NCBI RefSeq assembly: GCF_947623445.1
Contig: NC_135241.1
Span: forward strand, 4,466,501 to 4,530,500
DNA: 64,000 nt
Source: Clavelina lepadiformis
Lineage: Eukaryota; Chordata; Ascidiacea; Aplousobranchia; Clavelinidae
Direction: 5' to 3'
In this document: positions 1-11,400 of the stretch, in pieces
Layout of the letters: every line of letters begins with the position of its first letter
Position numbering within the stretch: the stretch's first letter is position 1
Translations under genes and position numbers: made by a program
Notes under the pieces: generated by a model
Seen by the model: the letters and a program-made list of their open reading frames with translations, nothing else
What the model was told of the DNA's origin: nothing
Databases searched by the model: none

Positions 1-1081
1 ATTTATTATAAGATTCTATTTTTCATTGTCCTACCCACTGACTGCTTTGATGTCTTGAGCGCCCACGGGAAACATTATCGTCCGATCAAGAACCAGTGTT
101 CTAAACTAGGGCTTTTCGAAGTTAGTTCACGCGCAACCATCTCAGTTTGAGTATACAAGACTTTTTGTGACCTTTTGTAGTGGGAAAAGTTTAAGTTAAC
201 TATAGTATGATCTATAATACTGTGTGCATATAGCATTGGATGCCCATAAGCGACGGTATTTTTTCAGTCCCAAAAATGTTTACGTCACTTTCGGTTTAAA
301 AATATAGTAGGCATATACTATAGGCTACAGTACCTATCTTTTTTTACACCCTTGAGAATAAGAAAATAGGTTATACATATAGACTGCAATAACCCTTGCA
401 ACTTATGAAACATAGCGGGTCAAAATTAAAATTTACCGAAACTTTCATGTTTTTGTGTAACTTTGAGAGTTTTGGCAAAAGCGTTAGATCAAATCGGAAG
501 AAGTAACCAAAATATTTTTGTTCGGAAGTTTATGTAACTACTTTTTCTTTATTAAAAGTGTAACATTCTATCCAACTTCATGGAACTACCACATAGTGAT
601 TGGTTATAAAACATTATAAAAAATAGCAAATAATTCATATTGTGCCCTTACAAGGCTACTGAGCGCTGTTTTGAAAAATTTCGGGATGTTTATGAGTTCG
701 CGTCGCCGCATCTACGAATGAAATAAAGGAACAATAATGACCGTTATCTGATGGTGCGTGTGGCCGGCTAGGTATACCTATACCAGGTATAGTTACAGTA
801 GCCTATACAAAACATATTGGCCATAGGCAAGTGTATTGCCACTACAAACGGTGTTTTCTATAGTTGCTTATACAAGTATTTTTTCTGAACTAGTTAAAGT
901 CCTGTTGACTCCAAGTTAGAAAAACTGTTTTAAACAATAATGGCAGCTCGCTGGAGCACAAGTGGCGTTTAGACAATTACTGTTGCTCCTTACTTGATGT
1001 ATTTATAATTGCTTGCAAGTTCCTAACTGCTACGCCATGATTATTGTATGCAATAAAATAACACTTCATGAAGCCCCTATA
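1..1081. other. non-coding flank
   Basis: No coding signal, RNA gene or repeat could be supported here. The stretch is AT-rich with stops in all frames. Confidence 0.6.
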
Positions 1082-1089
1082 CTCCTGAA
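1082..1089. repeat. target-site duplication of foldback copy 1, left
   Basis: CTCCTGAA, repeated exactly at 1470-1477 immediately outside the other end of the element. Confidence 0.8.
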
Positions 1090-1469
1090 GGGTTCTACGA
1101 CAATTAACCGTTTGAAATTGACCGCGAACAAACTAACCGGGGACAACTGACCGTGACGTAAATTGACCTAGAACCAACTGACCGGAATCAAAATTGACCG
1201 GGAGGTAAATTGACCGTGCAAGTGCTGAATTATTGTGTTTAAGTTGATGGTTAGCTAGCAGGTCACGGTTCACAAATGATATAAATCATTATCACTTAAA
1301 TCATATAATTTGAATAAACAACAATGCTAATTTGGACTACTTATTTCATACAATTGTACGGTTAAAATGCATAGTGGTTGATTTGTGTGGCCGGCCAATT
1401 TGTTGCCGGTCAGTTGACCAAGACCAATTGTCGCCGGTTAATTTGTTCACGGTTAATTGACGTGATCCC
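1090..1469. mobile_element. foldback/MITE-like element, copy 1 (380 bp)
   Basis: Inverted arms are built from short degenerate units of the type GACCGNGAACAAACT / AATTGACCG on the left (about 1090-1240) and their reverse complement on the right (about 1376-1469). The left end reads GGGTTCTACGACAATTAACC and the right end, reverse complemented, reads GGGATCACGTCAATTAACC. The element is flanked by a perfect 8-bp direct repeat CTCCTGAA at 1082-1089 and 1470-1477, which reads as a target-site duplication. There is no coding capacity. An 8-bp duplication fits hAT, P or Merlin superfamilies; the GG(G) terminus does not match the usual hAT CAGGG end, so no superfamily is assigned. Confidence 0.85.
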
Positions 1470-1477
1470 CTCCTGAA
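1470..1477. repeat. target-site duplication of foldback copy 1, right
   Basis: CTCCTGAA, matching 1082-1089. Confidence 0.8.
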
Positions 1478-1828
1478 GAAGCCTAAGGAATTCTTTTGGA
1501 AAAATGTTAATCAATCTTCGTAAAGTTGAAGTATCCATTACGCAGAAGACGTGGCCTATGCGTCTATGTGACTACTACTACATGCTCATAATTTATAAAT
1601 GCAAGAAGTCTTCGCCTATATTTGTTCATTGCGGTGTTATGCTCAGTTCAACGAAAGGAAACATACATCCTCTTCTCTTGAAAATATAGGAAGCTAATTT
1701 GCAAAACGTTTAGGAAGCAGGATGATTTTCTTGGAGAAGAAAAATATTTTCCCAACCTTTCCCTACTGCATCCTTAGGCATATATGTGTTGTGAAGACTC
1801 ACGCGCACTTGACGACTTGGACCCACAT

Positions 1829-1836
1829 ACATTTTT
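1829..1836. repeat. target-site duplication of foldback copy 2, left
   Basis: ACATTTTT, repeated at 2525-2532 on the other side of the element. Confidence 0.7.
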
Positions 1837-2524
1837 TGGTTCCACGACATATGACCGCGGGAAAATGACCGCGAACAAACTCACCGGGGACAACTGAACG
1901 TGACGTAAATTGACCGCGAACAAACTGACTTTGATGTAAATTGACCGCGAACAAACCAACCGGGAACAGACTTACCGGAATGAAAATTGACCGGGAGGTA
2001 AATTGACCGTGCAAGTGCTGAATTATTGTGTTTAAGTTGATGGTAGTATATGATATGTAAAGTAAATATTGTTATTGCAATGTCCATTGTTATTGCAATG
2101 AGTCCATTGTTACAACATGAGATAGGCTACAACGCATTGTTTCATAATCTCATCAAACAACTCGTCTAGACCGGGAAAATGCATGTAACAATAGGAAATC
2201 TATGAATAAAGGTGAAAAACCCGTAGGGTCACCCTACACCCTACAAGGGGCCAAAAAACTCTACGAGTGGCAACCTTGACTGCAATACACATACTAAATT
2301 GGATAGTGACTAGATAGCGACTAGATAGTGAATTAGAATTTTGACCTTTTGACGGCCAATTTGTCGCCGGTTAATTTGATCGCCGGCCAATTTATCGACG
2401 GTTAATTTCATCGCCGGCCAATTTACGTCACGGTTAATTTGATCGCCGGCCAATTTGTTGCCGGTCAGTTGTCCACTACCAGTTGTCGCCGGTGAGTTTG
2501 TTCACGGTCACTTCCCGTGATCCC
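1837..2524. mobile_element. foldback/MITE-like element, copy 2 (688 bp)
   Basis: Same family as the element at 1090-1469. The left end TGGTTCCACGAC aligns with GGGTTCTACGAC of copy 1, the left arm repeats the GACCGCGAACAAACT units, and both copies share GTGCAAGTGCTGAATTATTG at the inner edge of the left arm. The right arm (about 2340-2524) is a tandem run of roughly 20-bp units such as GATCGCCGGCCAATTT. The 8-bp sequence ACATTTTT flanks it at 1829-1836 and 2525-2532. The core between the arms (about 2040-2340) has no obvious similarity to the core of copy 1. No protein is encoded; the short minus-strand frames here are artefacts of the repeat units. Confidence 0.83.
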
Positions 2525-2532
2525 ACATTTTT
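2525..2532. repeat. target-site duplication of foldback copy 2, right
   Basis: ACATTTTT, matching 1829-1836. Confidence 0.7.
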
Positions 2533-5212
2533 TATACATATCATCGAGTAAACAATATTTTGCTTTCATATAGGCCTAACAGTTATTAATTAATCAATAC
2601 TTACTGTACAACTAAACTAGTAAAAACCCGTGAGTCTTCGCACAACCAAAATGCCTAAGGGTGCTGTACAGCAAGAATGGGAAATTATTTTCTGCCGCGT
2701 GTCAAAATGTGCTGTAGAGATCGCGCGATCTGTACATTTCGTGAGCATGTAAACTGAAGACGAATATCGTGTAAGTGGACAGGAACAAATCCTCCTAAAC
2801 CTATTCGTGTGAGCAACAAACGACAAATCTTTATGATTTGTTGCACAGATTGTCTCTAGTAGAGCATAAAGTAACAGCTAAACAACCAGCTCTGTTTAAA
2901 AAGTGCTTACATTGTGATTGATAACCTCAAGGTTTTTGATTAATCACCTGGATTTCAAGGAACGCTCGCCCACCGGCTTATTTAGCACAAGCTAACGGCA
3001 ATGGCTTCTTATGACAAACTAAGTTTTATGGGGCCATAGACGTTTTACGACTTCGTTTTTTCATTCATTGCAATTTTTTGTTTGCTACTCCTAATCGTTT
3101 TAATCATAGACTGCTATTTTCTATACCATATCTTGCAATACTGTATCTAAGGCTTAGTCGAGTTATAAAAATAACTTTAGGTTATTCATATTTTTTAATA
3201 CAGCAATTAAAAGGAAATATTGTTACAAAAACTGTTAATGGTGTGAGTACGGATACCGCTCTTATACGCAAAATACAAGCTTTGTTCATCAGAAAATATA
3301 ATTAATCCCAGCAAAACAGGCAAGTCATACGGAGTCACAAAATCGTTGTGTCCATCATCTCAAAGTTGTATGTTGTAAAATGTCAGCTACTATGCGTCCA
3401 AATATGAAAATAGAGTTTGTTTCGAGGCGTTTTAAGCAGTTTTTGAGACTTAAAAGCACAAAATATTCGGTTGGGAAACACGAGGATTTTAGGTCCAACT
3501 TTCCAACAACTTGGTTCCCTTAACTCTTAACTTAACCTTAAATATGCTCCTGTGCTCACCCTACTCAGTGCTCACGTTAAGCCACTAAACAAAGTTGTTA
3601 TTTTGAACCAATTTCAATAAATGTAGTTTTAGGATTCACAAACAATCACGTTGTGTAAGTTTTAAAAGTGTTATTCGAACAACCATTTGCACAATCATGC
3701 ACTGCAGTGTCGTCACGCCCTGTTTGCGGTTTAGAACGAACAAAATAATCCTTATGACGATATTTGAAGCAGCCATTCCAAGCTATTCAATTGTTTTCTC
3801 ACCCTATCACTACTTTTGCGCCTTCCATATTTCCATCACCTGACATCATGTTAGCATCCATTACAATGATGCAGATGCAGGAAAAAGTGTTTTGCTAATT
3901 ATGATAATTGTGTAAAGCCTACTTGTGAGATGTTCAGCCTGATCGTAAACTTAACTACAGGCGAAGAGCAGATCTTAGAATTGTTTTGCAGCGCGAAACA
4001 CTATTTCTAACCGCTAAGTAGCAAGAATGTGTACTGCCCTAGATAGCCCAGGTTTGATTTGGTCTTCTTGCTAGTCTGAACGCGTAGTAGCCTACGCAGT
4101 TGTTAAGTAACTTAACGCAGCCTTAGTTTTGCTATAAGGCAAGTTGCATTGTATTATCACTTTGACTTTGAACTATCTCCAGCCTGTCATTGAAAACGTG
4201 TAGAAGTAGACAAAGACAAATATAATCGGTAGGCTATACAGCCTATGTGATGACATGTACTGAAATATGGTACCTTCTGATTTTAGCGATTTAATCACAT
4301 TTAGTATTGATCTTAACTTTATTTTTTACAACTGCATTAGTTGCTGGGTAATAAAAAGTAAAAAGATCCCATTTAATTAATTCCTAATTCCGGGATAACT
4401 GAAAAAATGCAGTAAGAATCCATAATAATCAATCAGACAAATTAACTTTGGAGTCTCTCATCAGGTTGAGGTATTTCGGCTACAATCCATTCCTGTAACA
4501 CGGCTCAGCTAATAGTAGTCAATTGAGCTCCATTCTGTCGTTTCAGATCGACTTATAGTGGCAATTTCAAATTAGTATCTGCTTGCTCTGCATGGACTGT
4601 CTGGCATCGTTGTCAATTAAATTTGTACCAACAAGACACCAAAAAATATAGTAGTAACTTTCTAATCGTCATGTAAACACAAAATATCGCATTACACACA
4701 CAAAGCCTGGTATAATGCAAAAACCACATTGAACTAAACTAGGATAAATCAGCTAGAAATAGTTATTAACAATATGTAACCGGCTTAAGGCAAGTTTTAC
4801 TGCTTATCACACATCACATATCATAATTGATAAGTCAAACAAGTTTTAGATTAATTTAGCGTATAGTATGTGACTTTTGTTAAGAATAAAACCAGATAAT
4901 TTTTTACTTACTTACTACTTTACTTATATTTTAATTTCGTACTTTGTACGACAATGCTTGCGGAAAACATAAAACAAAGCAGCAGTTGTGGACGTGCGTA
5001 GTGCACTCACAAACGATTTTTTGGATAAAATGCACTATATAAGACATACTTGCTAACCACTAACTACGTTGCAGCTATAATTTACTACATAAAACATAAA
5101 ATATTGCTACAAATGAAAGTCATGGAAGAAAAACGCGTTACACGTAATGTGTTGTGGTATATATACAGTATTACACTGTATTAACCGAACGTGAAGTCAA
5201 AATAAAAGGTGA
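2533..5212. other. intergenic, nothing recognised
   Basis: AT-rich sequence with only short, codon-unlike frames. The right-hand edge should contain the 3' flank of the SALL gene, which is read from the minus strand. Confidence 0.55.
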
Positions 5213-5218
5213 TTTATT
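5213..5218 (-). other. sall: polyadenylation signal of the SALL gene
   Basis: AATAAA on the minus strand, about 190 nt past the TAA stop at 5406-5408. It is the nearest canonical signal seen downstream. Confidence 0.5.
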
Positions 5219-5405
5219 GAAGAAAAATGGGTGATTGATGAACAATCGCTAATTGTGCCACTACGAGTAGTATAACTGACTGCGGAAGCGTTATAGATCT
5301 ATTTTTGACCACGTGACCACGCTTCTTGAAAGCCATTCATCAGTAGGCCTAAAATTTTGAATTTTTCCTGACACATCTTTGCATGCGCGCAATATCCGTA
5401 CATGC

Positions 5406-8400
5406 TTAATTCACTTGTTCCTGCGTTCTTTGATAAGCTTTCCAAATCCATTCTTGCGCAGCTGCAGCCATTGTTTTGCTGCTATCTTTTAAAGCAGGAT
5501 TGAGTGGTTGGCCAACAGAAGAAGCTGCAACGAACGGTAAATGCTGTGGTTAGAATCTTATATAGCAATGCGATTTAAAATAGTCATTGCAGGGAGGAGT
5601 TTAGCAATAAATTCTGTAATTGTACAAATAAAACAGACTTGTGTAATTGCACCGAAACATTTATAAGGAAAGTAACTCTGTTTACCTGCACTAGATGTTG
5701 CGACGTGGTTGGTCGGCAAAAGTAATCTCGCGGCCGCTGCGTTACTAAAGTTAAACATGGCATTTCCTTGAAGACGAACGTCAGTTGCCGCTTTAGCACC
5801 AACAAGGCTGGAAGCTAGCGCCGCATATTGCTGTTTGTCAAAGGTACCGTTTATTTTCCTATTAAAATCTATCCCATCGTTTTCATTTACAGACATTTAC
5901 GTCTTTTCTTACTTTAATTAAAATTTCAAAGTGATGTATTTCAGTAGTTAAGTTGATACTAAATCATTGCCTATTGGTTGTTGTGCTGCTGGACTGCAAA
6001 TTGATATTGCTCTTACTTGATACAATGCGGCTGAATCAGGAAGACTAGGAAGTTGTGGAGGCACCCTTGATCTAAGCGCAGGGTTCACCGCATTGCTACT
6101 TGACGTATTTTGCATCCAGGGCGATATGAGGGGGTTGTCCATTGAAATTCGACGTCCACGTCGTGATCCTCCCGCTCCCCAAACGTGTGTACCCATGTGA
6201 ACCTAAAATAAACGTAAGTTTATTAAACAAATTAAACCATTTCCGCAAGCAGGTTTTCACTATTTTAAAATATATTTTTTTTCAACTTGCAATTTCATTA
6301 ATAAAGCTGCTATATACGCCTATACAAACATGTGTAATGGTGCATGAAGTATGGGCAACGAATTGCCTAACCTTTAAGTTGCCTTTTGTTGTAAACGCTC
6401 GGCCGCAAACGCTACAAGCAAAAGGTTTTTCTCCAGTGTGTGTTCGGTTATGAATCTGCAAATTAGATTTATTTTTGAGAAAGAAGCCCTAACCTGAAGT
6501 GTAGGTTGCCATACATATTGGCGTTGTAGAATGACAATAACTAATTTACTTGTAATGAGCTTGCAGATGAGAATTGCTTTTGGCATATGTGGCACCAATG
6601 GCGTGGATAATTTCGCTTTGCTGCAGGTGCCGATTGTGATGCCTCAAGGGGGCGCTACAGAGTAAAGGAGATGTTATTGTTATCAGTATTATATTCTTTA
6701 TCATGTCAACCATAAGGAAATGAGCCTAATTTCAGACGTCGTGGTCTTTCTGACATCACTTACTTTTGCGGCACTGGTTGGAGTTCCATTATGAAAAGAC
6801 GGCGAATTTGATGGGCTGTTGGAATTGGCTATAATAAAAGTATCGTTGTTTTAAAGAGTTATAACAACGTCGTAGAGCTGTATAATTTTCATCGCTTTTG
6901 CAAACACGATGAACCAACCACCGACCTGTTAGTGGACTAGAAACAGGCTCTAACATTTCATCTTCCACGTCTGTGATGTTGTGAGTGAGTAGGTGTTGCT
7001 TCAAGTTGCCCTTCGTGGTGAAGCCTCTCTCGCAAACACGACATAAGAAAGGACGTTCTTTTGTGTGGCTTCTTAAATGTATCTGGATATATACTTTTGT
7101 CTGAATATACTTTTTCACCGGAGACTATACATGGGTCATACAAATATTCAAAGAAGTGCATTTTTAAAAACATCCAGTTTTGCTGTTTTAAACTACTATT
7201 ATATTGCGAAACGAAACCATAATTCATAACGTTGACCTTTTTGTCATGTAATGCTTCAAAATATTGGTCATTTAAGCACTACATCAACATTTATGCATTA
7301 TTTATTGCATCTGTTACCAAGACATTACCTCAAGCGCGCTTTGACAGGTAAATGGCTTGCTACATATTTCACACGCCGTTGTCATTTTTCGAGTGCGAGC
7401 TTCCTCACTGCTGAGGGATACTGGAAGATTCATAACGGGCATATTTGTGGGCCTCATGATGGCGCTGTAGAACAGAGGATTTATATGTGAAATCTAAGAC
7501 TACCATGCATTTTTAGTCAACGCTATATATTTATAAGCTATTGGAGAAATTGTTCATGTCACTCACTTGTGAGAAGCTAGATGGGCAAGAGCATTTAAAG
7601 AACTTGCAACAGTGTTCAATGATGACTGTGAATTTATGTCTTGCATCTCCTCCACGCTATCTTTTGATTCGGCAGATATGCCATCTTCCGGTTTAGGAAC
7701 GTTTTCCGTATGAGTAAGGTCCAAAGCCGTTCTGTCATCATCATTTCCCTCTGGATTGCTTAAACTGCCATGGTTTCTGGGTACGGGCGCGGAACTCTTC
7801 TCATCACAGTCATGATCACCGTTTAGGTTTTGTTCTTCCGTCATTGATGGTGAAGACCTAAAGTCTTCGCGCTTAGTGCTCGATGTATCACGGTTCTCAT
7901 TGCGAGATGCATAGTCTTCTGCATCATTTTCCAGGGTGTTATTTTGTTTTGGCAGATTTTCTTCGAACACATCATCGTTCTCCGTGGACTGCTGATCAGC
8001 ATCTACGTTCATATCATTCCCATATTGGTTGCTGTCGAAGCCTGGCATGCGACCAGGGAAAACGCTGCCAGCCATTCCCAACATTCTGTAGTCTACTGAA
8101 GGTCCGTTACCACTCATCATTTGCGTTACTAAAAAGCAATAAGAAGTTGATTGCTATGATTTGCATACAACGTGTATTGACAAACTACATAAACTTTGAA
8201 AAAGTTAAGTGTCTGATACGTTGAAGATTATTTCTAACACTATTTCTCGATACAATTACTATGTGAACCTTGTTGCTGCTGGTGTTGGCTGTGCATGAAA
8301 AGATGCATTTGCATGTGCTGTTGCATTGACTGTTGATCCATGAATCGACTTCCGCATAAGGGACACTGAAGAGCAGCTGTTCGACCGGAAATACCGCCAT

Positions 8401-11400
8401 GTGGTGGTGAATTTCTTAGCTGTTGCCGATGCACGCTGCTATAATGAGTTCGCAAGTTTCCGCGAGTAGTAAAGGCTCGCGAACATAAATCGCATTTGTA
8501 AGGTCTTTCACCTGAAAGCAAACGAATTTTATAATCAAATGTAGAAACGGCATGCCCAGCTTGCAGTTAGCAACACTTTAGTATGAAAAGATTTAACTTT
8601 TGTTTTTTTAGCCAACAAATTTCTTACCTGTGTGGGTCCGATAGTGCAGTTTCAATGCGCTTTGACAACTCAGCACACGGTGGCAAATATGACACTCATT
8701 TTTCTCTAGTGCCTTGCCTTTATCAATTTGCTCTACCAGTTGTTGAAGTTTCGATGTTTCTGACGATGGCATTCCGGGCCTTGCCAAGTTTAACCCGTCA
8801 CCATAAGGCAATAAAGCGGTGGTAATTGGATTAGATATTTCACTACTTGGTTTTCGTGATGAGTTGTCATCTGGCAATGCAGAGGAATGAGCGCTTGGTG
8901 AAAGCGAATTTGCTTGGTCTGTGTCTTCCTCTCCGATGGAGCGATTTGGGGAATTAGAAGGCATTTGAGAGGCTGCATTTTTTGCCTCATCTTCATAAAG
9001 ATCAGTTGCCTGGTTGCTTATCGGTGATTGGCTGCCTTCTTTAACCATCAACTCATTTGCTATTGCATTGCGGAAAGCGACTTCATCCAGCCCGGGTAGA
9101 AATTTTTCAGAACGCCGATGTGTAATGCTGTCGACAGAGTCTATAGCTTGAAATGGTGCTGGTAATTCAACATGTGGCTTGTCCGTCGTTGGTGTTGTGC
9201 TGTTTTCATCACTACTTTTGCCATCAAGATAATCGGGAACAACTGACATACCATATGGAATACCGGAACTCGTAGGAACGTTGTCAAGGTACTCTGGAAC
9301 CGGATTTGCGTTCATCTCGATGTGCGGGTATTTGTCTTGGTGACGAACAAAATGGACTTTTAGGTTTCCTTTGGTTGAAAATCTATTGGCGCAAATGTTG
9401 CATTTAAATGGTCGTTCGCCGGTGTGCGAACGAAGATGAATCTGCAGCGCACTGTCACTGCCGAATACTTTTTGACAGAAACGACAAGAATGCTTCATAA
9501 AACCGTTATCTGAGGCTGATTCAGAAACTTGACCACCGTTTGGCTTCATGTAAGAATCATTCACTCCATTCATCGGTGGTGCGTTGCTTGAAGCTTGTTG
9601 AAGCAGGGCCAGTGAAGACAGAGGATTGTATGACTCGGCGGAGTTTGGTTTGTCGGAACTGTTTCGCATCATATCTCGGCCTGACAAGTCTCCCTGCCTT
9701 TCCCTGGAGTCGTCGTTCTTTAAATCGGCAGGTTCCAGAATGTTTGTCGGGTTAATGGCGGAAGGGAAAAGCCCATTGGGTGGCAAAGTACCGGGTGCAT
9801 TTTGACCGGTCATTGATGCGGCTGCTGCGAGGATTTGAGGCATATTTTGCAGGTGGAGTCCGTTGATTGCTGAGGGATGAAAACTTCCGCTTTGGTTTCT
9901 CGGCGATTGCGGATTCGAAACCATGACAGAGAGTTGAAAATGCAAGTAGTTGAGCATTTGCACTTGGTACATATGTTGCTGCTGCAACATCCGGACTTGT
10001 TCCTTTATTTCCTCCAGTTCCTTGCTGTCGTTTCTATACTCTTTCATTTGTTCTTCGTACTTGAGTGATTTCCTTGTTTTTGCGATGAAATTAACCATTT
10101 GTTCTGCATGGAGGTTTTCTTTTTCTTCTTCCATCGCTTCGCCAAGTACTTTATCCAAGGTAGGTTTGCACGGTACGCTATTTATTGGTTCGTTCATTTC
10201 TAAAATATAATAAAGTAAATTTAGTAGAACACAGCAAAGGTAAAGCAACTCTTTTAACCAAAATATCAATCGTTGAACGTATATTTGCAACAGTCTAATC
10301 AGCCTACCGGAATCGAGATTATCCTTCAAATTGTCATTCTCGTTTGAATTTCTTGAGATGTCTGTTCGCGTTTCTTCGTCCTTCATTGTTTTATTTACAG
10401 CAACTGCATCGTCATCGGGTGAAGATATAACTGCTTCTAAACTGCCCTTTTTCGCTTGACTTTCCATTTCGCCGTTGACGCCGTCGTGCGCTGACAGATT
10501 GTAAGGTGGGAAATCGCTTCCGTTTGCTGTATGACAGTCGTCGCTGTCACCTATAATAGGCAAATTACTTTATGTAAATGCGCCATGCCGCCAATACATT
10601 TCAAGAGAGGAACTAAATTAGTGCCACCCTAACGCCATCAGCGCGTTTCATTTTTGTTTTGTATATTTCATGGCACTAAGTCTCTGTTGGAGTTATTTTT
10701 GTATGGCTGACTTGCAGCGCCAGTCATGTTTAGCTATGAACGCACATTTGTTATGAGTTATAATATTAAAATTGGCCACTTAAATTTTCGTTATGCCTCA
10801 CTTAAAAAAATAAACCGAGGAAAAGGTGAAGTATCTTACGAGTTCATACACTTGTATGGAACCAGAGGAGTTTTACTGAGATGAACGATATGCCGTGGAT
10901 GTTGTACATATAAATTTTTTGCGTATCGCAAAACATATAAACAAAATGTGCCGCGCTACCTGACATATCTATGTATTGTTGTGGTGTTACAAAACGGAAC
11001 ATGACACATTTCATTAAGATCACATGAAATTTTTATATCGGCCTTCAGACGTCGAATACATGTTTATCCAAAACAGAGCATAGTGTCCATTTCCCGTGCG
11101 GTTTCCCCTTCTTCATTCAAATACCGCATGAACTTATAGAGCATATTGGTTAATACCTAAATCCATAATCTGCTGTGTGCGCTATAATCGCCATTTTGGT
11201 AGACATTAATACGCCATATTGAGATAAAAAGTTTGCCGCTGACGCACATAATATCATTCTAAGTTAACAGGATTATCATTACTCTTTTTACTTTTATTAC
11301 AGCGCGTGCTAAATTAGTTGTCTGTTTTCCCAGAAAATCCCTGGGTAGTTCAGCTTCGCATATCATTTGACCTGTTATCTCACATTGCTCAAACCCATGT

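Noticed and set aside
1774..2087. Overlapping minus-strand frames rich in V-R-G-Q-F-T-S repeats
   Set aside because: They are translations of the subterminal repeat units of the foldback element, not a repeat protein.
10200..10307. Hydrophobic segment ([14 protein letters not shown]) as a membrane domain of the SALL protein
   Set aside because: It is a 108-bp in-frame intron with a GTAGGC donor and a TTTTAG acceptor; removing it keeps the frame.
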